Assembly: GCA_037501455.1 (NCBI GenBank)
Contig: CM074863.1
Location: forward strand, 7,250,001 to 7,314,000
Length of the DNA: 64,000 nucleotides
From: Lantana camara
Lineage: Eukaryota; Streptophyta; Magnoliopsida; Lamiales; Verbenaceae
Direction: 5' to 3'
The notes under the pieces were generated by a model. The model had not been told where the DNA came from. It was given only the letters and a program-made list of their open reading frames with translations, and ran no database searches. Positions 36,088-47,941 of the stretch are shown one piece after another. Position numbers and translations under genes: made by a program. Every line of letters begins with the position of its first letter. Within the stretch, counting starts at the first letter, position 1.

Positions 36088-36404
36088 CTAAAATTGGTAT
36101 ATATTTTTTGGGATAGTGTACTTTTGGTGTATTTTTTGGGTGTATTGTAATTTTGGGGTTTTTTGCTTTTTGGAAAAACGGAATCATTGTAATGAATAGT
36201 GATTCCGTTTTTTTTAAAAGAGCGGATTTAACAAAAAATTTATGATTGCAACGTACACACTCATAATTTTTTTTTGTTAAATCCGTTTTTAAAAAAGCGG
36301 AATCACTATTCATTACGGTGATTCAGCTTTTCTAAAAAACAGAAAATCCCAAAATTACAAGACACCAAAAGTACAATATCAAAAAATAAACACACCTAAA
36401 CTAG
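36088..36404. mobile_element. Foldback MITE, unit 2
   Basis: Equivalent to 18689-19005. I saw no differences from that copy in the arms. Confidence 0.8.
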
Positions 36405-36567
36405 AAAAAAAAACCTTTTAATGCAAAGTAAATGGATTCTTAATGTAGAGATTTTTATTTTTTTTTGGCCTTTTAACTCACATACATTCAAGTGGGATTC
36501 GAACTCAGACCTTATCATGGAGAATGAACCCATTAGCCGGGGATTGATGCAAGTGGTTAATTAATTG

Positions 36568-36711
36568 GCTGCCATGATGATGCTGAGGAGTTGTGTATGA
36601 AGAAATGCAAAGAAAGGTCATTGCATTATATTGGCGAAGCATTAATTAGCATTTATCTAACTTTTTCCCTTTTTTCCGTTGAACTTAATTAATTGGTGAG
36701 AAAAAGTCTGT
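36568..36711 (-). repeat. Inverted SDR promoter relic before copy 3
   Basis: Equivalent to 19169-19312, ending just left of the unit 3 start. Confidence 0.85.
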
Positions 36712-36715
36712 CATG

Positions 36716-37365
36716 GATAATATCACATAAAATCATATGAATATTTTTTTTTTGAAAGGAGAAATCACATGAATATTTATCTCTTTATATTTTTATTTTC
36801 AAAGAGATAATATCATACAAGACTTGAATTTGATTGGTCGGTGTGATGCAATACGTCACGTGTCGCCATATGACTTGTCTTGGCTTTCTTTGACTCTTGG
36901 CTTTCTTTGACTGCAAGACTTGATTTAATTGATCGAAACATATCACGTTGACACATGTCATCATTTGATTTGTTGATAAAATAAAACATTATAATATCAA
37001 TTAAATTTAGCTATTTAATTTCGAAATTAAATTTAAGATAATTTCAAAATATTAAATAGTAAATCAAATTAATAATATAAAATTTATTTATCCGTCTACG
37101 ATACTAATTAATTGTTCTCATCTGAAAAACAATTTAAATGTTTTTCCCTAAAATTCAGCACAAAGTATATCCATGTCCTGTTTTGTTTTAAATCCATGTT
37201 GATGTGCTCTGTTTCTCTGTTTTTCTTGAAGTCATTTTCATTCACAGACTTTTTCTGACAAATTAATTAAGTTGAACGGAAAAAAATTAGATAAATATTA
37301 ATGCTTCACCTTATATAATGCAATAACCACTGTTTGCATTTCTTCATACACAACTCAGCATCATC
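36716..37365 (+). promoter_or_regulatory. SDR copy 3 promoter, with a 17-bp duplication
   Basis: TATATAA lies at 37312-37318. The 17-mer cttggctttctttgact is present twice in tandem (36879-36895 and 36896-36912), giving two W-box-like TTTGACT motifs (36889-36895, 36906-36912) where the other copies have one. Confidence 0.65.
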
Positions 37366-38382
37366 ATGGCAGCAGCAGGAGCTTCATTGGTTTCTTCTTT
37401 CACCAGAAGGTAACCAAAACCTTTTATCTAAATTTTTGCAGTGTGAATTCCATTTTCAATACACTAATCAGACTTATTTTTGTCTTTTGATAAAAGACTT
37501 GAAGGAAAAGTAGCCCTAATAACAGGTGGAGCAAGTGGCATAGGAGAATGCACAGCAAGACTTTTTTCCAAACATGGAGCCAAAGTTGTCATTGTTGATA
37601 TCCAAGACGAACTAGGCCATTCTGTAATTGACTCAATTGGCCCCTCTAATTCAACCTACATCCGTTGTGACGTCACAAACGAAGACCATGTTAGGAACGC
37701 AGTTGATCAAACCGTTTCTATGTATGGAAAACTTGACATCATGTACAACAATGCGGCGACTATTAATCCTCTCAAACCCCGAATTATAGACAATGAGATA
37801 GCAGATTTGCAACGCGTTTTAGATGTCAACGTAGCCGGTGTTTTCCTAGGCATGAAGCACGCAGCCCGTGTCATGATCCCACGTCGAAGTGGGAGCATTA
37901 TCTCGACCACGAGCATTATGTCGGTGATAGGAGGGATATCACCACATGCTTATACATGCTCCAAGCATGCTTTGGTTGGACTCACAAAGAGTGTAGCAAT
38001 TGAGTTGGGACAGTTTGGACTCAGAGTTAATTCTGTGGCTCCTTTTGCAGTGTCGACGCCTCTATCAAGAAGCTACCTCGCGCTGGACGATGAAGAAATG
38101 AGGAATACCGTTAGTTCTGTGTCAACCCTTAAAGGTATGAAAGGAGTTTTCTCAATTTTGAAATATTAAAATTGTTTTTAAAGTACAGATTAATCACTTA
38201 ATATATTCATTTTCATGATCCTCACAGTTATTAATCAGAAGACCGATGATATTGCCAATGCAACCCTTTTTCTGGCAAGTGATGAGGCTAGCTATATAAG
38301 TGGACATAATTTAATCGTTGACGGCGGCTACACCACAACCAATTCTGCAATTAATTTGTTTAAGCATCCTGAATCCTCGTGA
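37366..38382 (+). CDS. Short-chain dehydrogenase/reductase, SDR copy 3
   Basis: Exons 37366-37409, 37497-38134 and 38228-38382; 278 residues. Protein as copy 2 except His274 in place of Tyr274 near the C-terminus (FKHPESS). Catalytic and NAD-binding residues are intact, and splice sites are unchanged. Confidence 0.95.
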
Positions 38383-38940
38383 TTAATTAATGTTGTATGT
38401 TTAATTAAGTGGAACTATAGGAACGAAATAATAATGATAGAATCATAAATCGCATCAGGACATGACGTATATAATATTTTGGAGTAATAAAGCAGTTTAT
38501 TTTTTATCAAACTACTCTTCAAAGATTTTTTGGTATAAAAAGCAGATCTCATGTCTTAATGAGGAGGTTGATTCTCCTTGATTAGAAGTGTCTTTAAATT
38601 ATTATTTGGTTCGTTTTAGATCATCAACCTGCAGTAAAAATGATCAATCTTTGCAAGATAGTCGGCGCACATATAATCTTCATGCCATATGAATAATCAT
38701 GATGATGAAGATGAGCATAATTGACATGTTGTAATGATATTTTTGATGTTCACATGGCCTATGTTTCCATGAATAATATAAACAATTTGGAAATAACTCA
38801 GATCCAGTTAAACTCAAAGTTTCAAACCCGTCGAGTAAGCATTGGAACCACGGTTTCAAAACCTGATTGCTAATCCTTTTCTTGAAAACTCTAATTCAAG
38901 GCCGAATCACAACTTATTAGATGATAAATGTATTGTATTT

Positions 38941-39052
38941 TTTTTATTATTATTTTTTTTAACACACACACCCCAAGTGGTCCGAGGGATTCGAACTCGG
39001 GACCTTGCCTTCGAGAAAGAACCCTCAGACCACTTGGCCAAGCCTTGTTGGC
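38941..39052 (-). repeat. tRNA-derived SINE, unit 3
   Basis: Same insertion as in units 1 and 2; target duplications at 38923-38940 and 39053-39070. Confidence 0.85.
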
Positions 39053-40752
39053 GATAAATGTATTGTATTTGTTATTTAATTATTATTACTTTTTACTTTA
39101 TACTAATCACAAGAAAAACATAGAATATTTGTTATATTATTATATTTGATTTATACAAATTAAGTTCGAACTAAAATTATCTCGAGCCTGTATTGCTTTC
39201 CCTTTTCTTTGACTGAGAAATTTAATAGGTCATAATTGATAACTCTCTCCCAATTTGAAATAATTTAATTTATTCTTACATATAAAAAAATATATACTAA
39301 TTCCCTAATTTAAATTTATAATTTGATTTGCAACACCTTTACTTATTTCTTTTTACTTTTCATACTTCAATTTTAAAGTTGAGTACTTTAACCTTTACGA
39401 ATAATACTCTATTTTTAAATTTGAATACTTTGATGTTTATAAACAATACTTTAATTATAAATTTAGGTAATTTAACTTTTATGAATAATACTCTAATTTA
39501 AAACATGAGTATTTTAACCTTTAGGAACAATATTCTTTTTTCTTTTTTTTTTGTGTATTCTCGTATATTAATTTTAAACTTGAGCACTTTAATTTTTACA
39601 AATAATACTCTACTTTTAAATTTGAATACTCTATTTTATAATTCGAAAACTTTATAAACCTCTGCTTTATAATTTGGATACTTTGTTTTATAATTTCAAT
39701 ACTCTGGTTTATAATTTGGATACTCTGTTTTATATTCAATACTCTGATTTATAATTTGGATATTTCATAATTTCTAATTAATATTTTAAAATACAAATCA
39801 ATAATTAATTTCTATCCCGCCATATACCTACACAAAATATATATATAAAAGGGTTTTGGGACGGAGATAGAATGAATGCTCCTTGGAGCTTAGCTCCTAC
39901 TACCATACCAGGAGGTTGGCCTCCATCCTGGTTGGGGTAGTTAGCAAGAGGTGTCTGAGCGAATGCCCCTAGAAAATTGAATTCTGGTGCCTTAACAGAA
40001 AGATGACTTCCATCTAGGCATACGTCTAAACAAACAGTCAGAGAGAGTGCTCAAAAAAAAAAAAAATCAAATCAAATCAAATCAAATTCAAACCCCCTAC
40101 CTCTAATAGAAAGGTCGACTTCCAGGCTCCAACCATATATATCTCCTTAGCTAGACGGACAAAAAATGTCCGCTTTGAAAATATTGTAACAAAAACAAAA
40201 ATGATGAGGTTGACCACAAAAATTGTAAGTCGACCACAACCGAACAATGTTCGAATATTGCAGCAATATTCAACCCATCATTTTGTTCTTCTGTAAATTG
40301 GAGCTTTGGCCAGAGAGATTTACCTTTTGGTATATTGCTGCCTGTTGTGCAATGACGTGAAGTCTACGATTTATCCCAACATGTGTTATTATAGTCATGA
40401 ATCTAAAATTAAATATTGATCAGTAAATACTAACAATAAAATAGGGTATTCCTAAAGAATTAGAGATCAAATCAAGAAAATGAATGGATCCACATGTAAT
40501 ACGAAATTTTTGCCAAGGGATATTTTTGTAATTTCTCAAACCAAAGGGAAGATTGTTACTTATGCCAAACCTCAGGGCAAGTTTAGTGTAATTATCCTAT
40601 AATTGAAATGAAAGCATATGTTGCTGAAATGTTACAAACTTGCACATTTTTGGTACTGTAATTTCGATCAACTTATGGAATTGTTGTAGATGGTGAATGC
40701 TAGTTAACGACTATTATTTACTAACACTATGTTTGGTTCTAGGATTTGAATG

Positions 40753-41191
40753 CACTGGCGGAGCCACTTTACTTTGTAATGAGGGATTACAATCCACCCC
40801 TCTCAATTTTATTTATTTTTTATTATATATATATAGACTTATTTACATCTAACCTCCATATGAGTTTTTAAATAACAAAAAAACCCCACATTTATATTTA
40901 TTAACATTGAACACCCAAATGAATTTAGAAATTACAAATGACCCCTATCTATTAAAAAAATTATTTAAAAACTATTGTATTCATTTGAAATCTAGATGTA
41001 AAAACTCATTTTTGGGAATATTCTGTGTTTTAAAAACTCATTTAAATTAAAATTTTGGACGAAATTATCAAAAATTCTAACGGAGAATGGGTCATTTGTA
41101 ATTTTAAAATTTATTTGGGTGTCTCATAATATTTAATCTGAATATGGGGGTGTTTTGTTATTTAAAAACTCATTTGGGGTTTAGATGTAAT

Positions 41192-41236
<45 letters not shown>

Positions 41237-42862
41237 GGGGAGAAGCCTAATATAACCCCTCCAAAAGTGAATTTCTTTGGTTTCAATTTCAATTGGGTTT
41301 TAATTTTTACCCATTGCTGAATTATTTTTTTTTTGACAACCAAAACCCGCAAAGGGGAATATTATAGCAAATCATAAGTAACAATAAGAAGAATATAAGA
41401 AGCAACAACAAAAAAATTAACGCAGGCCGGAGCCGCAATTCCAACAGATTTATGAGTTATTATATTAGCATCACAATTAGTAAAAGAAAATAACTCTTTT
41501 AAGAGTGATCCTCTCAAGTTGATCTCGATCTGATGCGGTTGGAGTTTCACAGTCACTTTTTCTCCAAATTGAGCACAGATAGCTGGGCCTACAACAGATA
41601 ATTCGGCCAGAAAATTTCCCGGATAAACACAGAAAAAGATAAAACTAAACTTACAAACGGAAGGGACAAAACTTCCATACGGAAGGGAAAAAGCTTCCAT
41701 ACGAAAGAAACGAAAGAAAACATACCAAAAAGGAAAAAAAAAACAGATAAAGAAATCGTCTGTGAACAGAGAAATCCGCTAGATCTGGGAGGAAGCCAGT
41801 AGATCTGGAAGATTGGTGATGAAACTTACCGTAGATCTATGAGAGTGGCAACAGATCTGGGCGGATCCCGATGAACGAAAAAGAATTAAGTAAAACAGAA
41901 CAGATTTGGGCCGATCCGGCGGTGGAGAACATAGAGTTGAGAGGGAAGCTTTTGCCTTACTCAAAGAGAGAATAGGAAGAAGAAGGCTTCGTCAAGTTAT
42001 GGTTTAGAGAGAATAGAAAGACTGATGATCTTTAATTAGTTGGGGAAGTTATCAAGGACATGAAACTTTTTGACCCATTGCTGAATTAAGTCTCTCCAAT
42101 CAAGTTCTACTATATTTCAACTCGTATTTCATCTCCTCTCCGCTATATACATAACAACAAAATATAGCTCCTCCAATCGTCTGCATAATAATCGGTTAGA
42201 GATTTGTTTATAACTTATTTGTGGACTTTCTTTTTAAATTTTTATTTGCTAATTGAATAGAAATTTAAATAATTTTACTTTTTTTTTTAAATATTTTGAT
42301 TAGGGTTTGTTTTAGCAACAAATTTCTTATCAGAAAGCTAAAAGATTCAATTCAATCAGTTCGGCCTCCCCAAGAAAGTAAAAAAAAATAAGAGGATACG
42401 AATCGAATTGAGCGAGCTCCCAAGTGATTCGGGATTGAGAAATAAAATATCCGAATATGATGCAAATCAACAAGATGAAATTATAAGAGCTTATCCTCAA
42501 AAAAGACCTTGTCAACCACGCAAGCATAAGTTCTAAAATTGGCTTCAATTCTACCAGTTGTAACAATTGCAGTGGAAAGAGCATTTTTTGCAATGACGAA
42601 ATACATCAAACATCGATTGAGGAATAGGATGGGTAACAAATGGTTGAATGATTGTTTGATTATATATATATTGAAAATGATATGTTTGACGGTGTTTTTA
42701 ATGATTTGATTATGCATCGTTTTCAGAATATGGGTAACCGAACATTTGTGAGATACAAACTTTTAAGTATTTTAAGAAAAATATGTGAATTTCACTTGTT
42801 ATTTTTTTTTAGTATTATGCTTTGATCGACACCCCTGAATAAAACTTCAAACCCCGCCACTA
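40753..42862. mobile_element. hAT-like element, unit 3
   Basis: Same insertion as 5935-8049; tttgaatg flanks at 40745-40752 and 42863-42870. Confidence 0.7.
41325..42072 (-). mobile_element. L1-type retroposon A, unit 3
   Basis: Same insertion as in units 1 and 2; target duplications at 41309-41324 and 42073-42088. Confidence 0.7.
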
Positions 42863-43627
42863 TTTGAATGTCTATGTATTATGTATACGATTAGCAGAGC
42901 ATTCCTCTCAAACATTTTGTTTTCTTTAATTGCATTTAAAAAAATACTTGGATGAATGTTGATCCGGCCCGAAAATGGTTTAGCTGAGTTGGAGGTCTAG
43001 ATGGCAATCTCGGGTCGATCAGTCAAGAATTTGTAGAGTGGGCTCTTTAATCGATCTGAAAACACTTAAACAAACGTGAGCTCAAAGGCCAAATTGGGAA
43101 CTTGGGGTTGGACCCAAGTCTGGCACTCCGACGCTCAAGTCAGTGGGAGATTCTTAGAGAGAGAAATAAATGTTAGAGAAGAGAAATAAATGCTCTTAAT
43201 TGCTTACCAACTACTATTCAAGACTTGGGTATTTATAGTCAAGAGCAATTAACACAGTAGTGCGTGTACCGCGACTATGCATTAAATGTTCTGCAGTCGA
43301 TCGGTTCGTTTGTCGGACGCCTGAGCGGGTGCCTTGAGGTCGAGTGTACTTTGTTTCTCTTTTTGGCGTAGACACGTACCGGGGGCATTAAATGCACTGT
43401 AGCGCGTCTAGCCGTGGTGAATGGGGGAGTTACACGTGTCCCGATAAAGATGCTTTATGGCATCCTGTTGCCAGGTGACGTAGGATCTCGATCCATGAGG
43501 TCGAGGTTAGGCAAATCTTGATGAAGGATGTCCGTAATAGGGAACCCGTTAGTGGGGTCGAGTTCGACCCTAACCCTTGTGCGGGATAAGGACACTTCGT
43601 ACGTAGTTCCCTTGTGGGAACAAGGAC

Positions 43628-43899
43628 GGGATCGAGCGTGATCCGTTGCGGCAAACGGGATAGAAACCGATCCCTTGAGGCAAAGGGATCGGATCGATCC
43701 GATTGGAGGTAAACGGATCGAACACGATCCGTTTGGAGGCATAAGGATCGGATCGACCCATTGAGACAAGGGATCGGATCGATCCCGTTGGCGGTAATGG
43801 GATCAAACTCGATCCCTTGAGGCAAAGGGATCGGATCGCTTGGTGGCGAAGGGATCGAACTCGATCCGTTAGGCACGGGGTCGGGTTCGACCCGTTGGG
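43628..43899. repeat. GATC-rich hairpin array, unit 3 (longest version)
   Basis: As in the other units, but with additional sequence after the last shared repeat (gatccgttaggcacggggtc, then gggttcgacccgttggg). This extra part belongs to the 174 bp missing from units 1 and 2. Confidence 0.75.
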
Positions 43900-43919
43900 C
43901 CTGTTAGACATAGGGACCT

Positions 43920-44700
43920 TGTAACATCCAGCTCGCTCATCCGTACAGGTACGCCACTTCGAGATTTTTATATGCGTATTTAAATTAATTTAATTATGTA
44001 AATACGTGTTATCTTAATGATTATGTGATTATTTGAATTTATTTGAATTAATTGATATACTTATAAATTTGAATATTTAAATGTTTTTAAGTTTTTAAAC
44101 TTGTTTTTAATTCGTTTGAGTTTCAACTCGTTTCGAAATTTCGTGAAAATTTGATATGCATGAATTATACGTGTTATGAATTCATTTGCATGCTCGTTTT
44201 AGTTTTTCGGACTTGTTTGATATGGTAACGCACCATATTTTATTTGTTGGGGACTCGGGGGCCTAACTAGTTTTAGCGCGCCTCGTGTTCCGGAAATTAT
44301 ATCTTGAGCTCGGGAATTCGGATTCAAATTCCGGAAGTGATGCCGGACTCGTAACGAAGATTGGGAACTAAGGAACCTAGCCTTGTATTTTTCTAAGCCC
44401 GTTTGATCCTCCGAATTTCGCCCGAAACGTGACCTTCGTGCAGATTTACCACCCTTTACCGTTTTGCCCGTAATTTATTCGTTTAAGTCCGTTTGACCCG
44501 ATTCTTGAACCTATTTCTTCCTAACACACCCACCTACCCTTCCACTTGATCATTTCCCCCTTTTCAGCAGCTCCAGGACCGAGAGAGAAAAGGAAAGAGA
44601 AGAGAGCAAGGGTTTCCCGTCACTATTCACCCAAGCCGGATTTTGAGCTCGTTCGACCTCCATTCTTCATCAAATCGAAGAGGTAAGCACATATTATTGA
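43920..44700 (+). repeat. LTR-like relic with preserved start, unit 3
   Basis: It begins TGTAACATCCAGCTCG followed by ccgtacaggta, like the start of the solo LTR at 52090. A matching right terminus with a target duplication was not found, so the end given is approximate. Confidence 0.5.
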
Positions 44701-44842
44701 TGTACATCTTCTCCCCAGCTCTGTTGTCGTCCCTCTGATGCCGACCACCACCACTATCGGAAACCAGATCTACACCCTCACAACTACCAAAACGACCACC
44801 GCACCTCTCCGGCCCCAGATCTGTCGCACTCCATCTAGATCA

Positions 44843-46774
44843 TGTTGGAAAACACGAATCAGAAAGCAGCGGAATTTAAAAAATTTTCCCAACAAAAGGA
44901 TCGAGGACTCGCAATCGTGCAACCAAATTCGTAAAGATAGAAAACTTACTTTTCTTTTATTCTTTCTTGAAGCGTTTCAAGCCACCCAAGAACGCTCTTC
45001 TCGCGGCTTGATCCCCTCTCCTTTGGTAAAGCTCGAATCTTCAAACTTCTAACTTGAAGTCTCTAGAGAAAGTCCACCAACTTGATCACAATCTAACTAG
45101 TAAGGATGCTAGTTCTCTAGTTAGTGTTTAGGCTTAACCTAGGGTTTAATTTAATCTTGGAGAAAGGAAGGTGTTCAACACATGAACCAAGAATTGTCAA
45201 TTAGCTCCATAAGGAGCTCGAGCTCCCCTATTTATAGGGAGAGGGTGCCGATCCAAATCCTTGTTGGGAAAGGATTTGGTTCCTCTCTCTCCTATTACTT
45301 GATCATCAAGTATTTTCCAACTTTGACTTTGAATTCTAATTCTAGTCAACTTTTAAGAGAGCTAAAAATATCCAAACTATTTTTGGATAATTTTATACTT
45401 TATTTATTATAAAAATAAATAACTTATTTTATCTAATTAATTAATTCATAATTAATTAACTAGATTATTTTCTCCAAAATTAGACTTTCTTTTTAATTCA
45501 AAATTAAACCAAAGTCTATTAAATAATTAACACATTAATTATTTAACATTACATAATCACGTGTGGCACACGTGTCTTAATGACACGTGTCCAATCACGT
45601 GAGCCACACGTGTGATTTCACACGTGTGGAACCCCTTAGGCTCGATTAACTCGTTTAATCATTTTTAAGCCTCAACTCATGTAACCAAGTTGTTGTGTGT
45701 GACCCTCTAGGTTCTCAATTCAATTAGCAGTGACCCCAATTAATTAATTCACTAATTAATTAATCAGTCCACAGATTAAACGACCATAGTCTAGCAACAG
45801 GTGTTTAACCCCTAGCTGAATTGGAATGTTCGGATTCGACAGAACCTTTAAGTCATTGATTCATGTGAGATACAATCCTCCTACTTACTATCTCTCAACC
45901 AAGATCTAGGGCAAGGGAATAATCAGAACCCTAATAATCCGGTCTTAAAGCTAAGTGCATTTCATATCCATTTGATCTCAATCCAAGAAACCCTTTTCTT
46001 GATGTCTTGATCTACTGCCTTGGCCAAGGACTCCATATGGCATATGAATGACTTATACAATAAGAGATCACCTTGCAAATGCAAGTGTAGGTCCTATCTT
46101 GATTCTCATTCACTTTCATGAATCACTTGTGCAGCCCCAGCATAAGCCTTGAATCAGTTGTCTAAGGCGACACCCTTTAAAGCTTATACCTAAGACTACA
46201 GAGTTAACTCATAAAGTGAGAAGGAACCTCAAGTCTAAGGATCAATTAATCACATCAATGACTCGTGAGATATTTCCTAATCTGGAAGTTTCCATTTCCT
46301 GAAATAGAAACTTTCTTTCCCATTTAGGAATGTTCTCACACGGGGCACCTCAGTGAACTTACTTATTAAAGTAAGCACCCTCATGTATCACGCACGTATC
46401 AACTATACACTTTGCACCTCCATGAAACAAGGTGGTCCTTCTTAAGGGCGTGATCCCACAAGCAAGCCTTAGAGGAGTCAAGTTGACACTCCCACTGTCT
46501 GTAGGACTCATCGGCTTGGAGTATTTTACTAATCATGACTTATGTGATATAGGGCTCGTTTCATGAACCATTTCACCTAAATGGTAGAGTCCTAAAGTCA
46601 TCAGGATTAGGGGAGTTCTCATACATGCACAGCTAAAGTAAACGCATACCAAACAAGAGCATATAAAGAAGTGTTGCCTCAATTCGTTATTTTATTCAAA
46701 GATTGTCTGTGATTACAATAAGGAAAAGCACAAAGCGGATATACAATCGGCTTTCTAGGGCACTATTCCTAACA
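44843..46774 (-). mobile_element. Solo LTR specific to unit 3 (1.93 kb)
   Basis: The + strand limits are TGTTGGAAAACACG and CTATTCCTAACA. The target duplication gatca lies at 44838-44842 and 46775-46779; units 1 and 2 have a single gatca at this place. On the - strand it begins TGTTAGGAATAGTGCCC and has a TATA-like cctataaatagg near 45240, so it reads leftward. It is related to the outer solo LTR of every unit. No internal coding region is present. Confidence 0.9.
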
Positions 46775-47941
46775 GATCATAGCCCCAGATTTGGTAAATT
46801 TGATCTGATTTTCCGCAAATTTTTTACTTTTATTTCAATTTTGGTTTGTGGGTTCTGGTCTTTCTCGGTAACAAAATCATTTTCCATCATTTAGAGTTGC
46901 CTTCTTTTACAAATTTTCAATTTTTTGATGCACGTAGGTTTCGAATATATCTGGCAGAATCAAATGGCTTCAGTAGCAGATGATTCTATTAAGCCTGGAA
47001 GTAATTATTCTTTTCTCACGTATGGCTGCCCCTGCTTTTTTTGTTTGATGATAGCTGTCGGCGCCCGTGGTGGTTGAATTACAAGGAGAGAAGAAGAAGA
47101 AGAAGAGTTGTGGTGGTGATTTCTCCCCTTTTCAGAAAACTCTTAATTCCTCTCAATTTCTCTCGAATTTCTGCTTTTAATTGCTTGAAGTGTGTGGTTG
47201 AAGATTTCAGAGAGGAGGAAGGTTTTTTGGGCAACATGAAAAACATTATTTGAGGAGCCTTTGATTTCAGGTATTGTATAAGGGTATAAAAGACATTTCA
47301 CGTTCAATTATGCATAAAAAATGGAATCCTAGTCTCAAAATAGGCACGTGTAATACAAGCGAGTGGTTCAGGGTTCTGCGTGCATAGTTTTTGAAAACTT
47401 AGGGGTTTTTAAATTATATTTCATACTACAAGGTTTTCTTTAAACTTTTGGCAAACTACAAGGGGTCTTGTTGCGAAAAACCCTAAAATTAACAAACTTT
47501 GTTAAGAAACTATTAATATTAGTAGGTCTATTTTATTAGAGTAGGGTCAACTGTTGTACTAGTTAAAATTACTTTTTACAGGTTAAAATGAGATAATTAA
47601 TTAATATAAAACTATACTTATTTATCAATTTTAATCTATTTTTTACACCTATGTAAATTACACCAATTTTTAATATATTTTTCTTTTATTACGAGTTAAC
47701 ATGAATTTTATGGTGATATGTTCGTCCCATAACACATTGATTAACCCTTTTTTTCGCAAAACATTATCACAATAATTCAAAGTTTAAGAGAGGTTAATCG
47801 AGAAAGATCAGATTCAATGGCTTACATCGTCGTACGACCATATTTATAGGGCTTAGGAATTTAGGGTTTCTCGAGTTCCAGGTTACTACATCTTTCTTCT
47901 CTTATCGTGATCAACATTTCTATTAGATTTTGTGTTTTCTT

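Larger units (their letters stand above)
19317..36715 (+). repeat. Tandem array unit 2 (17.4 kb)
   Basis: This is a nearly identical copy of unit 1. It shares with unit 1 two deletions relative to unit 3: 174 bp at the GATC hairpin/LTR junction (join at about 26450) and 33 bp inside the inner solo LTR. These shared deletions group units 1 and 2 as the closer pair. Confidence 0.95.
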
